A DNA stretch of 64,000 nucleotides from Betaproteobacteria bacterium (GCA_016708825.1 JADJEZ010000002.1:248001-312000), one strand, 5' to 3'; positions 45,446 to 54,623 are shown, counted from the first letter of the stretch. The notes: a model not told the origin generated them from the sequence alone. A program made the numbers and translations.

Positions 45446-47085
45446 TCAGTTCTCGCCGGACGGTTCGCGGTTGCCGCCGGCGGCCGGGGCGGCCCTCTCG
45501 CATTGGCGCGGTCCCGGTTGCGATTGCGGCCGCGGCGATTGCGCCCGGACTTCCCCGCGCCTGCGCCGGCGCCTGCTCCCGTGCCTGCTCCCGTGCCCGT
45601 GCCCGCGGGGCCCTGCCCCTGCACGTGCTCCCGGGGCTTCTGGCCGTGACCCTGCTGCGACGCCTGGCCTTGCGCGGGCTGGCCTGCGACCACCGCCTTT
45701 CCGGAACCCTTGCCGTGGCCCTTGCCGCGCGAGCGCTTGCGTCCCTGCCCCTGTCCTTGCCCCTGGCCGTGTCCTGCCCCTGGCTGTGTCCTTGCCCTTG
45801 GCCGTGCCCGCCGCCGTTGCCGTGGAACGGGCCCTGTCCCGCCGGTGCCGCGCCGGATTTCGCGCCCCGGCGCTTGCTGCGGCGCTTCTTCTGGTTCCCG
45901 TCCGTTGCCCCGCCGGGACCACGGGAAGGATGGTGGCCGCGGTGGCCCGCGGGCAGGCCCATGGAGCCCGTCGCTCGGTTGAAGCCGGGCAGGCGCTCGA
46001 AGTCCGGCTGGCGATCGTCGTCGTCCTCCTCGAAGACTTCCGGCTCGTTCGGCCGGTAGCCCTCCATGAGGTGGGCGGGCTGCAGCTCGTCCTCGACCTC
46101 GTCCTCGTCGTCGAATTCCTCGGGCTCCACCACGCGGTTCGTCGGTGATCTCGTTGCCCGGGGACGCCTCTTCCCCGTCCTCGTCGTCCTCGGCCTCGCC
46201 GGCCCCTTCGGCCATCCCCGAGAACTCGATCAGCTTCACCACCTCGGCTTCCGGCAGGTCGCGCACCATCCCGCGCTTGAGGAAGCTCGGCAGCTCCACC
46301 GGCCCGTAGCGCACGCGCATGAGGCGGCTCACCATGAGGCCCAGCGCCTCGAACATGCGGCGCACCTCGCGGTTCTTTCCTTCCGTGAGGACCACGTGAT
46401 ACCAGTGGTTGGCGCCTTCGCCGCCACGGTCGACCAGGCGCACGAAACGGCACTTCTCGCCCTCGACCTCCACGCCCTCGCCCGTGAGGAGCTGCACCTG
46501 CTCGGGCGTGAGCTCGCCCATCAGCCGCACCGCGTACTCGCGCTCGATCTCGTAGCGCGGGTGCATGAGGCGGTTGGCGAGCTCCCCGTTGGTCGTGAAG
46601 ATGAGGAGCCCGCTGGTGTTGAAGTCCAGGCGCCCGATGGACACCCAGCGCGCGTTGTTCACCTTCGGCAGCTTCGCGAAGACCGTGGGGCGGCCCTCCG
46701 GGTCGTCGCGCGTGCAGATCTCGCCTTCGGGCTTGTGGTAGAGGAGCACGCGCGGCAGCGCCGCGCCGAAGCGCAGCTGGATCAGCTTCCCGTCGACCTT
46801 CACGCGGTCGCCGGGGCCGACCGAGTCGCCCAGCTTCGCGACCTGGCCGTTGATGGTGATGTGCCCCTGGGCGATGAGGATCTCGATGTTGCGCCGGGAG
46901 CCGTGCCCCGATTGCGCCATCACCTTCTGCAGGCGCTCGCGCTTCGAGTTGTCCTTGCCGCGCGCTCCCTTGCCGCCCTTGCCGCGGCGCTGCGCGCCGG
47001 CGGGCACCTTCGCCCATTCGGGCACTATGCCCCCGGGCCAGTCGAGCTTCGGGGCGCGTGGGGTACGAAAGGGTCTATCCCGCAT
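45446..47085 (-). CDS. rluB: 23S rRNA pseudouridine synthase RluB with long disordered tail, frameshifts in the tail
   Basis: Converts U2605 of 23S rRNA to pseudouridine. Basic N terminus, S4 domain (LQKVMAQSGHGSRRNIEILI), catalytic domain with Asp in IGRLDFNTSGLLIFTTNG and GKNREVRRMFEALGL; core ends near residue 300. A tail of about 240 residues follows: an acidic segment (EEFDDEDEVEDE; FEEDDDDRQPDF), KKRRSKRR, then Gly/Gln- and Gly/Thr/Ala-rich repeats and NRRGRNRNRDRAN. Indels near 46130, in the repeat part, and near 45495 move the frame; the last strongly coding frame stops at 45446. Overlaps scpB by 11 bases. Confidence 0.9.
45590..45830 (-). repeat. Low-complexity coding repeats of the RluB tail
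   Basis: Imperfect short units encoding GQGQ, GKGK and GTGA/GAGA stretches, visible on the plus strand as repeated CCTTGCCCCTGGCC-like and GCCTGCTCCCGTGCC-like units. The repeats explain why the frame is unstable or hard to sequence here. Confidence 0.6.
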
Positions 47086-47812
47086 GGTCTGGGTGCTCCG
47101 TGTCTTGCGAGGGCGCGTTCGCCTCGTCTTCGGGGGTGGGGGTTGCGGCATCGGCTTCTTCCCCGGGCGCGCCGAGGAGCGCCCCCTGCACCGGCAGCGC
47201 CGGCGAGGTGTCGAGGGTGGCGTCGAGGGCGCTTTGCAGCTCCTCGAGCGCGGGCAGCTCCTCGAGCGACCTGAGGTTCAGGTCGTCCAGGAACTTGCGT
47301 GTGGTCGCGAAAAGCGCCGGGCGGCCGGGGGTCTCGCGGTGGCCGACCACGTCGATCCAGCCGCGCTCCTCCAGGGCCTTGAGCGTCGGCGGCGAGACGG
47401 CCACGCCGCGGATGTCCTCGATGTCGCCGCGGGTCACGGGCTGGCGGTAGGCGATGATGGCGAGCGTCTCCAGGACCGCGCGCGAATAGCGCGGCGGCTT
47501 CTCGTTCGAGATGCGGTCCAGGTACTTCTGGTAGTCGGGATGCACGCGGAAGCGCCAGCCGCTCGCGACCGCGGTGAGTTCCACGGAGCGGTCGGCCCAC
47601 TCGAGCTTCAGCTCCTCCAGGATCTTCCTCAAGCTCTCCACGTCGAGTTCGCCCGCGAAGAGGCGCCTCAACTGCTGCAGGGTGAGGGGCTCCGGGGCGG
47701 AGAGCAGCGCCGCCTCGAGGACGCGCTTCACGAGCTCCAGGTCCAGGGGCTCGCGGGCGGTTTCGGGCGCCCGGGCTTCGGCGGCTTCGACGGTTTCTTC
47801 GGTCATGGTCAT
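47075..47812 (-). CDS. scpB: Segregation and condensation protein B
   Basis: Kleisin-associated winged-helix protein of the SMC complex. 245 residues. First WHD at about 24-95 (VKRVLEAALLSAPEPLTLQQ), second at about 105-175 (RAVLETLAIIAYRQPVTRGD; WIDVVGHRETPGRPALFATT), then an acidic disordered C terminus. ATG overlaps the scpA stop (ATGA) and its end overlaps rluB, so scpA-scpB-rluB is one unit. Partner smc is about 22 kb away in this window. Confidence 0.95.
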   Translation of the reverse strand: MTMTEETVEAAEARAPETAREPLDLELVKRVLEAALLSAPEPLTLQQLRRLFAGELDVESLRKILEELKLEWADRSVELTAVASGWRFRVHPDYQKYLDRISNEKPPRYSRAVLETLAIIAYRQPVTRGDIEDIRGVAVSPPTLKALEERGWIDVVGHRETPGRPALFATTRKFLDDLNLRSLEELPALEELQSALDATLDTSPALPVQGALLGAPGEEADAATPTPEDEANAPSQDTEHPDHAG

Positions 47813-48659
47813 GTGATCTGGAGCGCTGCGCGCTCGCTCTTCAGGCGCACGTAGATGGGTTCGAAAGCGGTTTGCTGCGTGATCTCGATGAGGACTCGCG
47901 GGCGAGTTCGAGCAGGGCGAGGAAGCTCACCACGAGGACGGGCACGCCCTCCTCGGGCCGGAAGAGGAGGGAGAATTCCGTGAAGGCGCCGTTGCCCAGC
48001 TCGCGCAAGATGCGGCTCATGTGCGAGCGCACCGAGAGCTGCTCGCGGGTGATCTTGTGATGGCGGACCATCTTCGCGCGAGCGAGTATCGAGCGCCAGG
48101 CTTCCGAGAGGTCCGCAACCGCGATGCCCGGCACCCGATCGGCGAGCGCCTGCTCGACGTAGACCTCCACCAGGGAAAAGTCCCGGCCCGCGACGGGCGC
48201 ATCCCCCAGCGCCATCGCGGCCTTCTTCATGTGCTCGTACTCGAGCAGGCGGCGCACGAGCTCGGCGCGCGGGTCCTCGGGTTCGGTCTCGTTCTCGCGC
48301 CTCGGGCGCGGCAGCAGCATGCGCGACTTGATCTCGATCAGGAGGGCGGCCATCAGCAGGTACTCGGCGGCGAGCTCGAGCTGCTGCGTGCGCATCATCT
48401 CGACGTACTCCATGTACTGGCGCGTCAACTCCGCCATCGGGATGTCGAGGATGTCGAGCGAGTGCTTGCGGATGAGGTAGAGCAGCAGATCCATCGGGCC
48501 CTCGAACGCGTCGAGGAAGACCGACAGCGCCTCCGGCGGGATGTAGAGGTCCGTGGGCAATTCCGTGAACGGCTCGCCGCGGATCCTCGCGATGGGAAGC
48601 TGCAGGTCGAGCCCCGGCTGCTCCAGGGCGACCGGATCGTTGGCGGCGCGCACGCTCAC
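47809..48659 (-). CDS. scpA: Segregation and condensation protein A (kleisin), one frameshift
   Basis: Bridges the SMC heads. N-terminal kleisin motif FEGPMDLLLYLIRKHSLDIL, then AAEYLLMAALLIEIKSRMLL. Near the C terminus one base is missing at about 47897, inside LLELARES; restoring it gives LIEITQQTAFEPIYVRL and a stop at 47809-47811 that overlaps the scpB start, with 283 residues. GTG start (48659) overlapping the esterase stop. The restored end is typical of the betaproteobacterial ScpA. Confidence 0.93.
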
Positions 48660-49552
48660 TGCTTCTTCCCCCACGCGATGTCGGCCGCGGCGCGCGACAT
48701 CTTGGCGCCCTCGTGGCCCACGCCCGGCACGTAGGAGAGTTCCCAGCCCAGCTTCACGCCGAGTGCCGCCGCCGCGCCCGAGGCCGCGCCGAAGAAGTTC
48801 TCGCCGCGCTCGACGCGCTGGGCACCCTGTTTCATCGCGCCTTCGCTGCGGTCGAGGTCCGGGGCGTCGGTCTTCGTGTCGGTCTCGCCGAGGAGCACGT
48901 AGACCTTGCGGGCGAGCGCGCCCCGCAGCTCCGCCTCGCCGGCCGGAGACTCGACGAACGAGTAGGGCCACCGCGCGGGCGTCTTGTCGGCGCGCCACTC
49001 CGGCATCATGTACCAGCCGGCGTTGGCGACGATCGCCGCCGAGGCGCGGTTCTGCGGCAGGAGGAAGAGCATCCGGTGCACGAACTGCGCGCCCGCCGAG
49101 TGCCCGAAGATGCGGTAGTCCTTCTGGCCGTCGCGCATCTCGTCGAAGAGGTGCTCGATCACCGAGTAGGCCCACTGCTCGCGGTTCGGGTTGCCGGCGA
49201 CGTCGCCCAGGTTGTAGGAGGCCGCCTTCGGCCACTGGCGCTCCGCGAATTCGGGGGCGATGACGAGGAAGCCGTGGCGGTCCGCCGCGAGTTCCCAGTA
49301 GTCGCGGTAGGCGGAGGCGTTGCGCTTCATGCCGTGCAGCACGAAGAGCATCGGGCAGGTGGAATCGCACTGCCGCGGCCGGTAGGTGTAGACGCGCACC
49401 GGCCGGTCCTCGTGGCCGCGCTTGTCGTTGAATACGAAGCTCCACTTGCCCGACGGCACGGGCGTGGCCGCCTGCGCCGGCAGCAACGTCGCCAGCCCCG
49501 CGAGCAGCACGCCCAGGATCTTCACGGCAGACCGGATTCCCATCGCTTTCAT
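48656..49552 (-). CDS. Secreted alpha/beta-hydrolase (esterase / PHB-depolymerase-like)
   Basis: 298 residues with signal peptide (VKILGVLLAGLATLLPAQAA). Oxyanion region MLFVLHGMKRNASAYRDYWE, nucleophile elbow RIFGHSAGAQFVHRML (GHSAG), and a later His in VPGVGHEGAKMSRA; DRHGFLVIAPEFAERQWP is typical of LpqC/poly(3-hydroxyalkanoate) depolymerase-type esterases. Exported, so it acts outside the cytoplasm; substrate unknown. Start at 49552 overlaps the trpS stop (ATGA). Confidence 0.85.
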   Translation of the reverse strand: MKAMGIRSAVKILGVLLAGLATLLPAQAATPVPSGKWSFVFNDKRGHEDRPVRVYTYRPRQCDSTCPMLFVLHGMKRNASAYRDYWELAADRHGFLVIAPEFAERQWPKAASYNLGDVAGNPNREQWAYSVIEHLFDEMRDGQKDYRIFGHSAGAQFVHRMLFLLPQNRASAAIVANAGWYMMPEWRADKTPARWPYSFVESPAGEAELRGALARKVYVLLGETDTKTDAPDLDRSEGAMKQGAQRVERGENFFGAASGAAAALGVKLGWELSYVPGVGHEGAKMSRAAADIAWGKKQ

Positions 49553-50793
49553 CGGAGTTGCCTCGCTTCTCGCCGCCATGGCGCCCAGCTGTAATCGAGG
49601 CCCATGGCCTCGCGCACGTCCCGCATCGTCTCGTCCGCGAGGTCGGAAGCCTTCTCGCACCCGTCCTGGATGATCGAGCGCACGAGCGTCGGATCCTCCT
49701 CGTAGCCCGCCGCGCGCTCGCGGATGGGCTTCAGCTCCGCGTTCACCGCGTCGATCACCGGCTGCTTGCATTCGAGGCAGCCGATGCCCGCGCTGGTGCA
49801 GCCCTCGACCACCCAGTCGCGCGTTTCCTGGTTCGAGTACACCAGGTGCAGGTTCCACACCGGGCACTTGCCGGGGTCACCCGGGTCCGTGCGGCGGACG
49901 CGCGCCGGGTCCGTGGGCATCGTGCGCACCTTCTTCGAGACCTCGTCGGGCTTGTCGCGCAGCAGGATGGCGTTGCCGTAGCTCTTGCTCATCTTCTGCC
50001 CGTCGAGGCCGAGCAGCTTCGGCGTGGCCGTGAGGAGCGCCTCGGGTTCCGAGAGGATCATCCGCCCGCCGCCCTCGATGTAGCCGAAGAGCCGCTCCTT
50101 GTCGCCGAGCGCGAGGTTCTGCACGTCGTCGACCAGCTCGCGCGCCTGTTCGAGCGCCTCCTCGTCGCCCTGCTCCTGGAAGCGCGTGCGCAGCTCCCGG
50201 TAGAGCTTCGCCTTCTTCGGGCCCATCTTCTTCACCGCCGCTTCCGCCTTCTGCTCGAAGCCCTTCTCGCGGCCGAAGAGGTGGTTGAAGCGCCGCGCGA
50301 TCTCGCGCGTGAGTTCCACGTGGGAGACCTGGTCCTCGCCCACGGGCACGCCGGTGGCCCGGTAGATGAGGATGTCGGCCGCCTGCATGAGCGGGTAGCC
50401 CAGGAAGCCGTAGGTGGTGAGGTCGCGGCCGTGCTCGGCGTGCCGGTCTACGGAGTCCTTGTAGGTGGGCACGCGCTCGAGCCACGAGAGCGGCGTGAAG
50501 AAGGACATGAGGAGCGTGAGTTCCGCGTGCTGCGGCACCTTCGACTGCACGAAGAGCGTCGCCCGGGAGGGGTCGATGCCCGCGGCGAGCCAGTCGATGA
50601 ACATGTCCCACACCGTCTCCTCGATCACCGACGGGTCCTCGTAGTGCGAGGTGAGCGCGTGCCAGTCCGCCGCGAAGAAGAAGCACGGGTGCTCGTTCTG
50701 CAGCCGCACCCAGTTCTTGAGCGCGCCGTGGTAGTGGCCGAGGTGCATGGCCCCCGTGGGGCGCATGCCGGAAAGGACACGATCCTGGAACAT
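49549..50793 (-). CDS. trpS: Tryptophanyl-tRNA synthetase with insert
   Basis: Charges tRNA-Trp. 414 residues, longer than the ~335 of E. coli. HIGH-type motif HLGHYHGAL at the N terminus (GMRPTGAMHLGHYHGALKN), KMSKS motif in LDGQKMSKSYGN. Between them, about residues 185-250, is an extra helical segment (KKMGPKKAKLYRELRTRFQE and on) that accounts for the extra length; similar inserts occur in other betaproteobacterial TrpS. Twelve bases after the site-2 protease gene. Confidence 0.95.
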   Translation of the reverse strand: MFQDRVLSGMRPTGAMHLGHYHGALKNWVRLQNEHPCFFFAADWHALTSHYEDPSVIEETVWDMFIDWLAAGIDPSRATLFVQSKVPQHAELTLLMSFFTPLSWLERVPTYKDSVDRHAEHGRDLTTYGFLGYPLMQAADILIYRATGVPVGEDQVSHVELTREIARRFNHLFGREKGFEQKAEAAVKKMGPKKAKLYRELRTRFQEQGDEEALEQARELVDDVQNLALGDKERLFGYIEGGGRMILSEPEALLTATPKLLGLDGQKMSKSYGNAILLRDKPDEVSKKVRTMPTDPARVRRTDPGDPGKCPVWNLHLVYSNQETRDWVVEGCTSAGIGCLECKQPVIDAVNAELKPIRERAAGYEEDPTLVRSIIQDGCEKASDLADETMRDVREAMGLDYSWAPWRREARQLR

Positions 50794-50804
50794 GGTTCTT
50801 CTTC

Positions 50805-51452
50805 CTAGAAGCCGACGAGCGAGTAGAGGTTTTTCAGGAGCGCGCCCATCACCGGCCCGAGCATCCACCAGAGCGCGCCCGAGACGATGAGGATGATGAG
50901 GATCGGCATGCCGAAGGGCTCGAGCCGCGAGTACTGCCACGCGAGCCTGCCGGGAAGCACGCTCACGAGGATGCGGCCACCGTCGAGCGGCAGCAGGGGA
51001 AAGAGGTTCAGGACCGCGAGGCCCACGTTCACCTTGATGCCCGCGTCTGCCACGCGGATCCAGAACTCGAAGGCGATGCCCGAGCCGCCGGTCGCGAGGA
51101 GCGCCTTCGCCACCAGCACCCACGCGAGCGCCATGGCGAGGTTCGCGGCGGGGCCCGCGGCCGCCACCCAGAGCATGTCGCGCTTCGGGTCGCGCAGGTT
51201 CTCGAAGTTCACCGGCACCGGCTTCGCCCACCCGAAGAGGAAGCCGGTGAAGGCGGTGAGGATCGGCACGACGACGGTGCCGATGGGATCGATGTGCTTG
51301 GCCGGGTTCAGGCTCGTGCGCCCGAGCATCCAGGCGGTCTTGTCGCCGAAGTACATCGCGGCGTAGGCGTGCCCGGCCTCGTGCAGGGTGATCGCGAACA
51401 CCGCGGGGATCGCGTAGATCGCGATGGTGACGATGATGCCCTGGATGTCCAT
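50805..51452 (-). CDS. Site-2 protease (M50) family membrane protein
   Basis: 215 residues. Zinc motif HEAGH in FAITLHEAGHAYAAMYFGD and the second motif NLFPLLPLDGGR (LDGG with the third metal ligand). About five to six transmembrane helices, no PDZ domain, so it is the short M50 type rather than RseP. Start at the ATG at 51452; TTG one codon earlier is in frame. Substrate unknown. Located upstream of trpS on the same strand. Confidence 0.9.
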   Translation of the reverse strand: MDIQGIIVTIAIYAIPAVFAITLHEAGHAYAAMYFGDKTAWMLGRTSLNPAKHIDPIGTVVVPILTAFTGFLFGWAKPVPVNFENLRDPKRDMLWVAAAGPAANLAMALAWVLVAKALLATGGSGIAFEFWIRVADAGIKVNVGLAVLNLFPLLPLDGGRILVSVLPGRLAWQYSRLEPFGMPILIILIVSGALWWMLGPVMGALLKNLYSLVGF

Positions 51453-51470
51453 CAAGGGCCCTTACCCGAA

Positions 51471-51490
51471 CCCTCTCCCGGGGGAGAGGG
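51471..51490. repeat. Perfect palindromic repeat, possible terminator
   Basis: CCCTCTCCC and GGGAGAGGG form a perfect 9-base stem with a GG loop, preceded by TTACCCGAA. It lies in the 73-base gap between yciO (stop 51526) and the site-2 protease gene. This looks like a dispersed REP-type palindrome; a single copy is seen in the window. Confidence 0.5.
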
Positions 51491-51525
51491 GCGGATCGCG
51501 TGAAGCGTTTTCGCGGGCGCCGGCA

Positions 51526-52164
51526 TCAATGCAGCGCCTCCTTCACGAACCCGAAGGGGCGGATGTCGCCCTTGCCTTCGCGCAGGAGCACGGGCGCGTC
51601 TCCCGAGATGTCGATCACGGTCGTGACATCCAGCCCGCAGGAGCCGGCATCGATGATGGCGTCGAGCTGGTGGTCGAGGTACGCGCGGATCTCCTCGGCG
51701 TCGTTCAGCGCCACGCCGTGGTCCGGCAGGATGAGCGTGGACGACAGGAGCGGCTCGCCCAGCTCCGCGAGGAGCGCGAGCGGCACCGTGTGATCCGGAA
51801 TGCGCACGCCGATCGTGCGCCGCGGATGCAGCAGGCGCCGCGGCACGTCCTTCGATGCCCGCAGGATGAAGGTGTAGTTGCCGGGCGTGTTCGCCTTGAT
51901 GAGCCGGTACTGGATGTTGTCCACCTTCGCGAATTGACCCACCTCGGAGAGATCGCGGCACATGAGCGTGAGGTGGTGTCGCTCGTCCACGTTGCGGATG
52001 CGGCGGATGCGCTCCATCGCGGCCTTGTCCCCGATGTGGCAGCCGAGCGCGTAGCAGGAGTCCGTCGGGTAGGCGACAACGCCACCCGCGCGGATGATCT
52101 CCACGGCCGCCTTGATCGAGCGCGGCTGCGGGTTCTCCGGATGCACCGAGAAGAATTCCGACAT
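51526..52164 (-). CDS. yciO: L-threonylcarbamoyladenylate synthase family protein (YciO/TsaC)
   Basis: 212 residues, SUA5/YrdC fold. Motifs: GGVVAYPTDSCYALGCHIGD, KRIR-like RIRNVDERHHLTLMCRDLS, and PGNYTFILRASKDVPRRLL; RTIGVRIPDHTVPLALLAE is the YciO type. The paralog TsaC makes threonylcarbamoyl-AMP for t6A; YciO itself has weaker activity, so exact function is open. The PHP gene is adjacent upstream, as yciV-yciO in E. coli. Confidence 0.9.
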   Translation of the reverse strand: MSEFFSVHPENPQPRSIKAAVEIIRAGGVVAYPTDSCYALGCHIGDKAAMERIRRIRNVDERHHLTLMCRDLSEVGQFAKVDNIQYRLIKANTPGNYTFILRASKDVPRRLLHPRRTIGVRIPDHTVPLALLAELGEPLLSSTLILPDHGVALNDAEEIRAYLDHQLDAIIDAGSCGLDVTTVIDISGDAPVLLREGKGDIRPFGFVKEALH

Positions 52165-52350
52165 TCCTGGCGTGGAGTTGCGCGTTGCCCGCCGGTCACG
52201 CCGCGGGCATGCGTCTTTCCGTTCCTCTTTCGCTTGGTTACCGGCGCGCCGGGTCCAGTCTTCGGCGCGGGCTCACCGCCACCCTCCTGATCGGCGGTAT
52301 CGGCTAGTGCGCCCCTACCCGTCCACGGAGCGGGCGGGTCGCGAATCGGG

Positions 52351-53154
52351 TCACGGGCACAGCGGGCCGGCACCCCCCGGCTCCACCGGGCTTTCGCCCG
52401 GCCCGTGGAAATCGGAGCCGCGGGAGGCGAGGAAACCGTACTCCTCGGCCACGCGGCGCCAGGTGGCGTATTCCTCGGGGCGGTGACTGCCTGTCACCAC
52501 CTCTATCGCCTCGCCACCGAGACGCTTGAATTCTTCCAGCAGGGTCGCACGCCCGAGGGGCTTGAGTCCATAGCGACCGGGGTGTGCGAGCACTGCGACA
52601 CCCCCCGCGCCCACGATCCATCCCACGGCATCCTCGAGCCCCGCCCAGCGGTGGTGCACGAACGCGGGCTTGCCCTTGCCCAGATACTTGTCGAAGGCGT
52701 GCTGCGTGTTCCTCACCGCACCGGACTCCGCCAGGTGCCTCGCGAAATGCGTGCGGCTCAGGCGCTGCTCGCTCCCCGCCAGCGCCAGCGCCGCCTCGAG
52801 GTGCCCGGGATGGCCCCAGGTCCGCGAGCTGTCGGCCATCCGGGTCGCCCTGCCCAGCCGCCCGTCGCGTACCGACTGCAATCCCCCGGCCAGCGAGGCG
52901 TCCGCCGGGTCGATCCCGAGGCCCACCACGTGGACCGTCGTCTCGCCCCAGCTCACCGAAATCTCCACGCCTTCCACCAGGCGCACACCGCATTTCCGGG
53001 CGGCGGCGGCGGCCTCCTCGAGGCCGTCGACCGTGTCGTGGTCCGTAAGCGCTATGGCGTGTACCCCGTGACGCGCACCCAGTTCCACCAACTGCGAGGG
53101 CGACAGAAGCCCATCCGAGGCGGTCGAATGGTTGTGCAGGTCGAAATTGTCCAA
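52351..53154 (-). CDS. rnm: PHP-domain phosphoesterase (RNase AM / 3',5'-nucleotide bisphosphatase type)
   Basis: 267 residues. Metal-site motifs of the PHP fold: DLHNHSTASDGLLSP, ALTDHDTVDGLEEA, GVEISVSWGETTVHVVGLGI, VAVLAHPGRY, and GSDFHGPGE. Matches YciV/RNase AM, which trims 5S rRNA 5' ends and hydrolyses pAp-type nucleotides. TTG start at 53154 (DNFDLHNH directly follows); no clear ribosome site. Around 52820-52850 the text between MAD and HPGHLEAALALAG fits the family only if one base is added and one removed, so two compensating indels are likely. Confidence 0.9.
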   Translation of the reverse strand: MDNFDLHNHSTASDGLLSPSQLVELGARHGVHAIALTDHDTVDGLEEAAAAARKCGVRLVEGVEISVSWGETTVHVVGLGIDPADASLAGGLQSVRDGRLGRATRMADSSRTWGHPGHLEAALALAGSEQRLSRTHFARHLAESGAVRNTQHAFDKYLGKGKPAFVHHRWAGLEDAVGWIVGAGGVAVLAHPGRYGLKPLGRATLLEEFKRLGGEAIEVVTGSHRPEEYATWRRVAEEYGFLASRGSDFHGPGESPVEPGGAGPLCP

Positions 53155-53184
53155 ACGGGGCGGGGGTTTGAGGAAGCAATTGAA

Positions 53185-53193
53185 ATTATAGCA
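53185..53193 (-). promoter_or_regulatory. Extended -10 promoter of the PHP gene
   Basis: Minus strand TGC followed by a perfect TATAAT (53185-53190), an extended -10. Expected transcription start near 53178, giving a leader of about 24 bases before the TTG. No good -35. It lies in the 114-base divergent gap with the gene at 53269. Confidence 0.6.
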
Positions 53194-53268
53194 GAATTCG
53201 CCCTTTGCCTCCCCCCGGCGACATCCGGTCGCGCCGGGCCGGCGAAGACCAGAAGAGATATTTTATTC

Positions 53269-53986
53269 ATGGAAATCAAGAAGATCGCGTCGGCCGACGG
53301 CCCGAACCGACGCACTGCTCGGCCGGCTGCCCGGCTTTCGCGCGCGCGCCCGCGACGCCGGCGCCGATCTCGCCGTCCGGGTCGAGCGGACCCAGCGCGG
53401 GCTCGAGACGCTCCGGGCCGTGGAGCGGGATCGCCGCGGACCGGGGCGAGTCGCGGTGGAGGGCGTGGATGCCCTGGTCTCGGCCATCGTCACCGATCTG
53501 GCCCATGTGGAAGCGGCGGCGCAGCGCGCAGCGAACGCCGCGCTCCTCGCCGACGTCGCGGAGTTCCTCCTCGGCGTGGCCTTCTGGGCGATGCGGCACG
53601 AGGTCGCCCTCGAGCCGGTGGAGCCGGTGGTGAACGCGCTGGCCCGCCGCGCGAATGCCGCGCGCAACCGGCAGGAACTCGCCGCCGTCTTCGGACTCAC
53701 GCAAGGCGTCCTCGCCCACGTGGGCCCGCGCCTCGCCCCGGACCTGGAGCGATCCAACCCCGAGCGGCCCTGGCGCGTCCTGCACGCCAACCTGGCCATC
53801 ACGGCCATCCGGACCGAGGACCCGGCGCTCATGGATTTCGCCTTCGACGCCCTGGACGGCGCCCTGCCCGACGAGCGCGCCGGCTTCTACGCCGAGGCCC
53901 TGGCCCTGGCGCTTGCCCCCGGCGTGGCACCCGAGGTCAGGGAACGGATCGAGGCCCGGCACCTCAAATGGACAGCCGCCCGCTGA
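53269..53986 (+). CDS. Protein of unknown function, frameshift near the N terminus
   Basis: About 238 residues, nearly all helix, no signal peptide or membrane segment. Starts MEIKKIASADGPN; one base is off near 53310, after which the strongly coding frame reads GRLPGFRARARDAGADLAVR and continues to the stop at 53986. Repeated Ala/Leu/Arg-rich helices (NAALLADVAEFLLGVAFWAM; VEPVVNALARRANAARNRQE) and an acidic C-terminal half. I do not recognise a family. It lies divergently from the PHP gene and 44 bases before yciB, which suggests cotranscription with yciB. Confidence 0.6.
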
Positions 53987-54030
53987 ATGGGCGAAAATAG
54001 CCGATTGATTATGCGAGGCTTTTGCGTCTC

Positions 54031-54591
54031 TTGAAGCTGCTGTTCGACCTTTTCCCGGTCATCCTCTTCTTCGTCGCCTTCAAGCTCCAGGGCATCTACT
54101 TCGCCACCGGGGTCGCCATCGCCGCGACCATTTTCCAGGTGGGCTGGGTGCTCGCCCGGCGCCGGAAGGTCTCCAACATGCAGTGGATGAGCCTCGTGAT
54201 CATCGTGCTCTTCGGCGGGGCCACGCTGCTGCTGCGCGACGAGACCTTCATCAAGTGGAAGCCCTCGGTGCTCTACTGGCTCGCCGGCGCGGTCTTCCTG
54301 GGCGGCCTCGCGTTCCGCACGAACCTCGTGAAGGCGGTGATGTCCGAGGGGATCACGATGCCCGAGCACGCGTGGACGAAGCTCTGCGTGGCGTGGGGCG
54401 CCTTCTTCCTCTTCAAGGGGACGCTCAACCTCTGGGTGGCCTACACCTTCGACACCGACACCTGGGTCAACTTCAAGCTCTTCGGCGGCATGGGCCTCAT
54501 GCTCCTCTTCGTCATCGCGCAGGCGTTCTGGATCTCGAAGTACCTGCCGGACGAGGACCCGAAGCCCGCCGCCGGCTCGCCGAAACCCTAG
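54031..54591 (+). CDS. yciB: Septation protein A / YciB inner-membrane protein
   Basis: 186 residues, five transmembrane helices, first one KLLFDLFPVILFFVAFKLQG. Conserved YciB blocks: KWKPSVLYWLAGAVFLGG, LNLWVAYTFDTDTWVNFKLF. Involved in envelope maintenance and septation in enterics. TTG start at 54031 matches the family N terminus (M-K-x-L-F-D-L-F-P); another TTG at 54022 is in frame and closer to GAGG. Followed by yciI, bolA and ppiC, a frequent betaproteobacterial order. Confidence 0.92.
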   Translation: MKLLFDLFPVILFFVAFKLQGIYFATGVAIAATIFQVGWVLARRRKVSNMQWMSLVIIVLFGGATLLLRDETFIKWKPSVLYWLAGAVFLGGLAFRTNLVKAVMSEGITMPEHAWTKLCVAWGAFFLFKGTLNLWVAYTFDTDTWVNFKLFGGMGLMLLFVIAQAFWISKYLPDEDPKPAAGSPKP

Positions 54592-54623
54592 GGGTCGCGG
54601 CAATACCGTCCAACAGGATCGCC

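Noticed and set aside
45590..45830. CRISPR-like or minisatellite array in the rluB tail
   Set aside because: Units are short, irregular and coding (GQ, GK, GT, GA repeats), without constant repeats and unique spacers.
48656..49867. Longer esterase start upstream of 49552
   Set aside because: The upstream extension is antiparallel-free shadow text inside trpS; the signal peptide and ATGA overlap fix the start at 49552.
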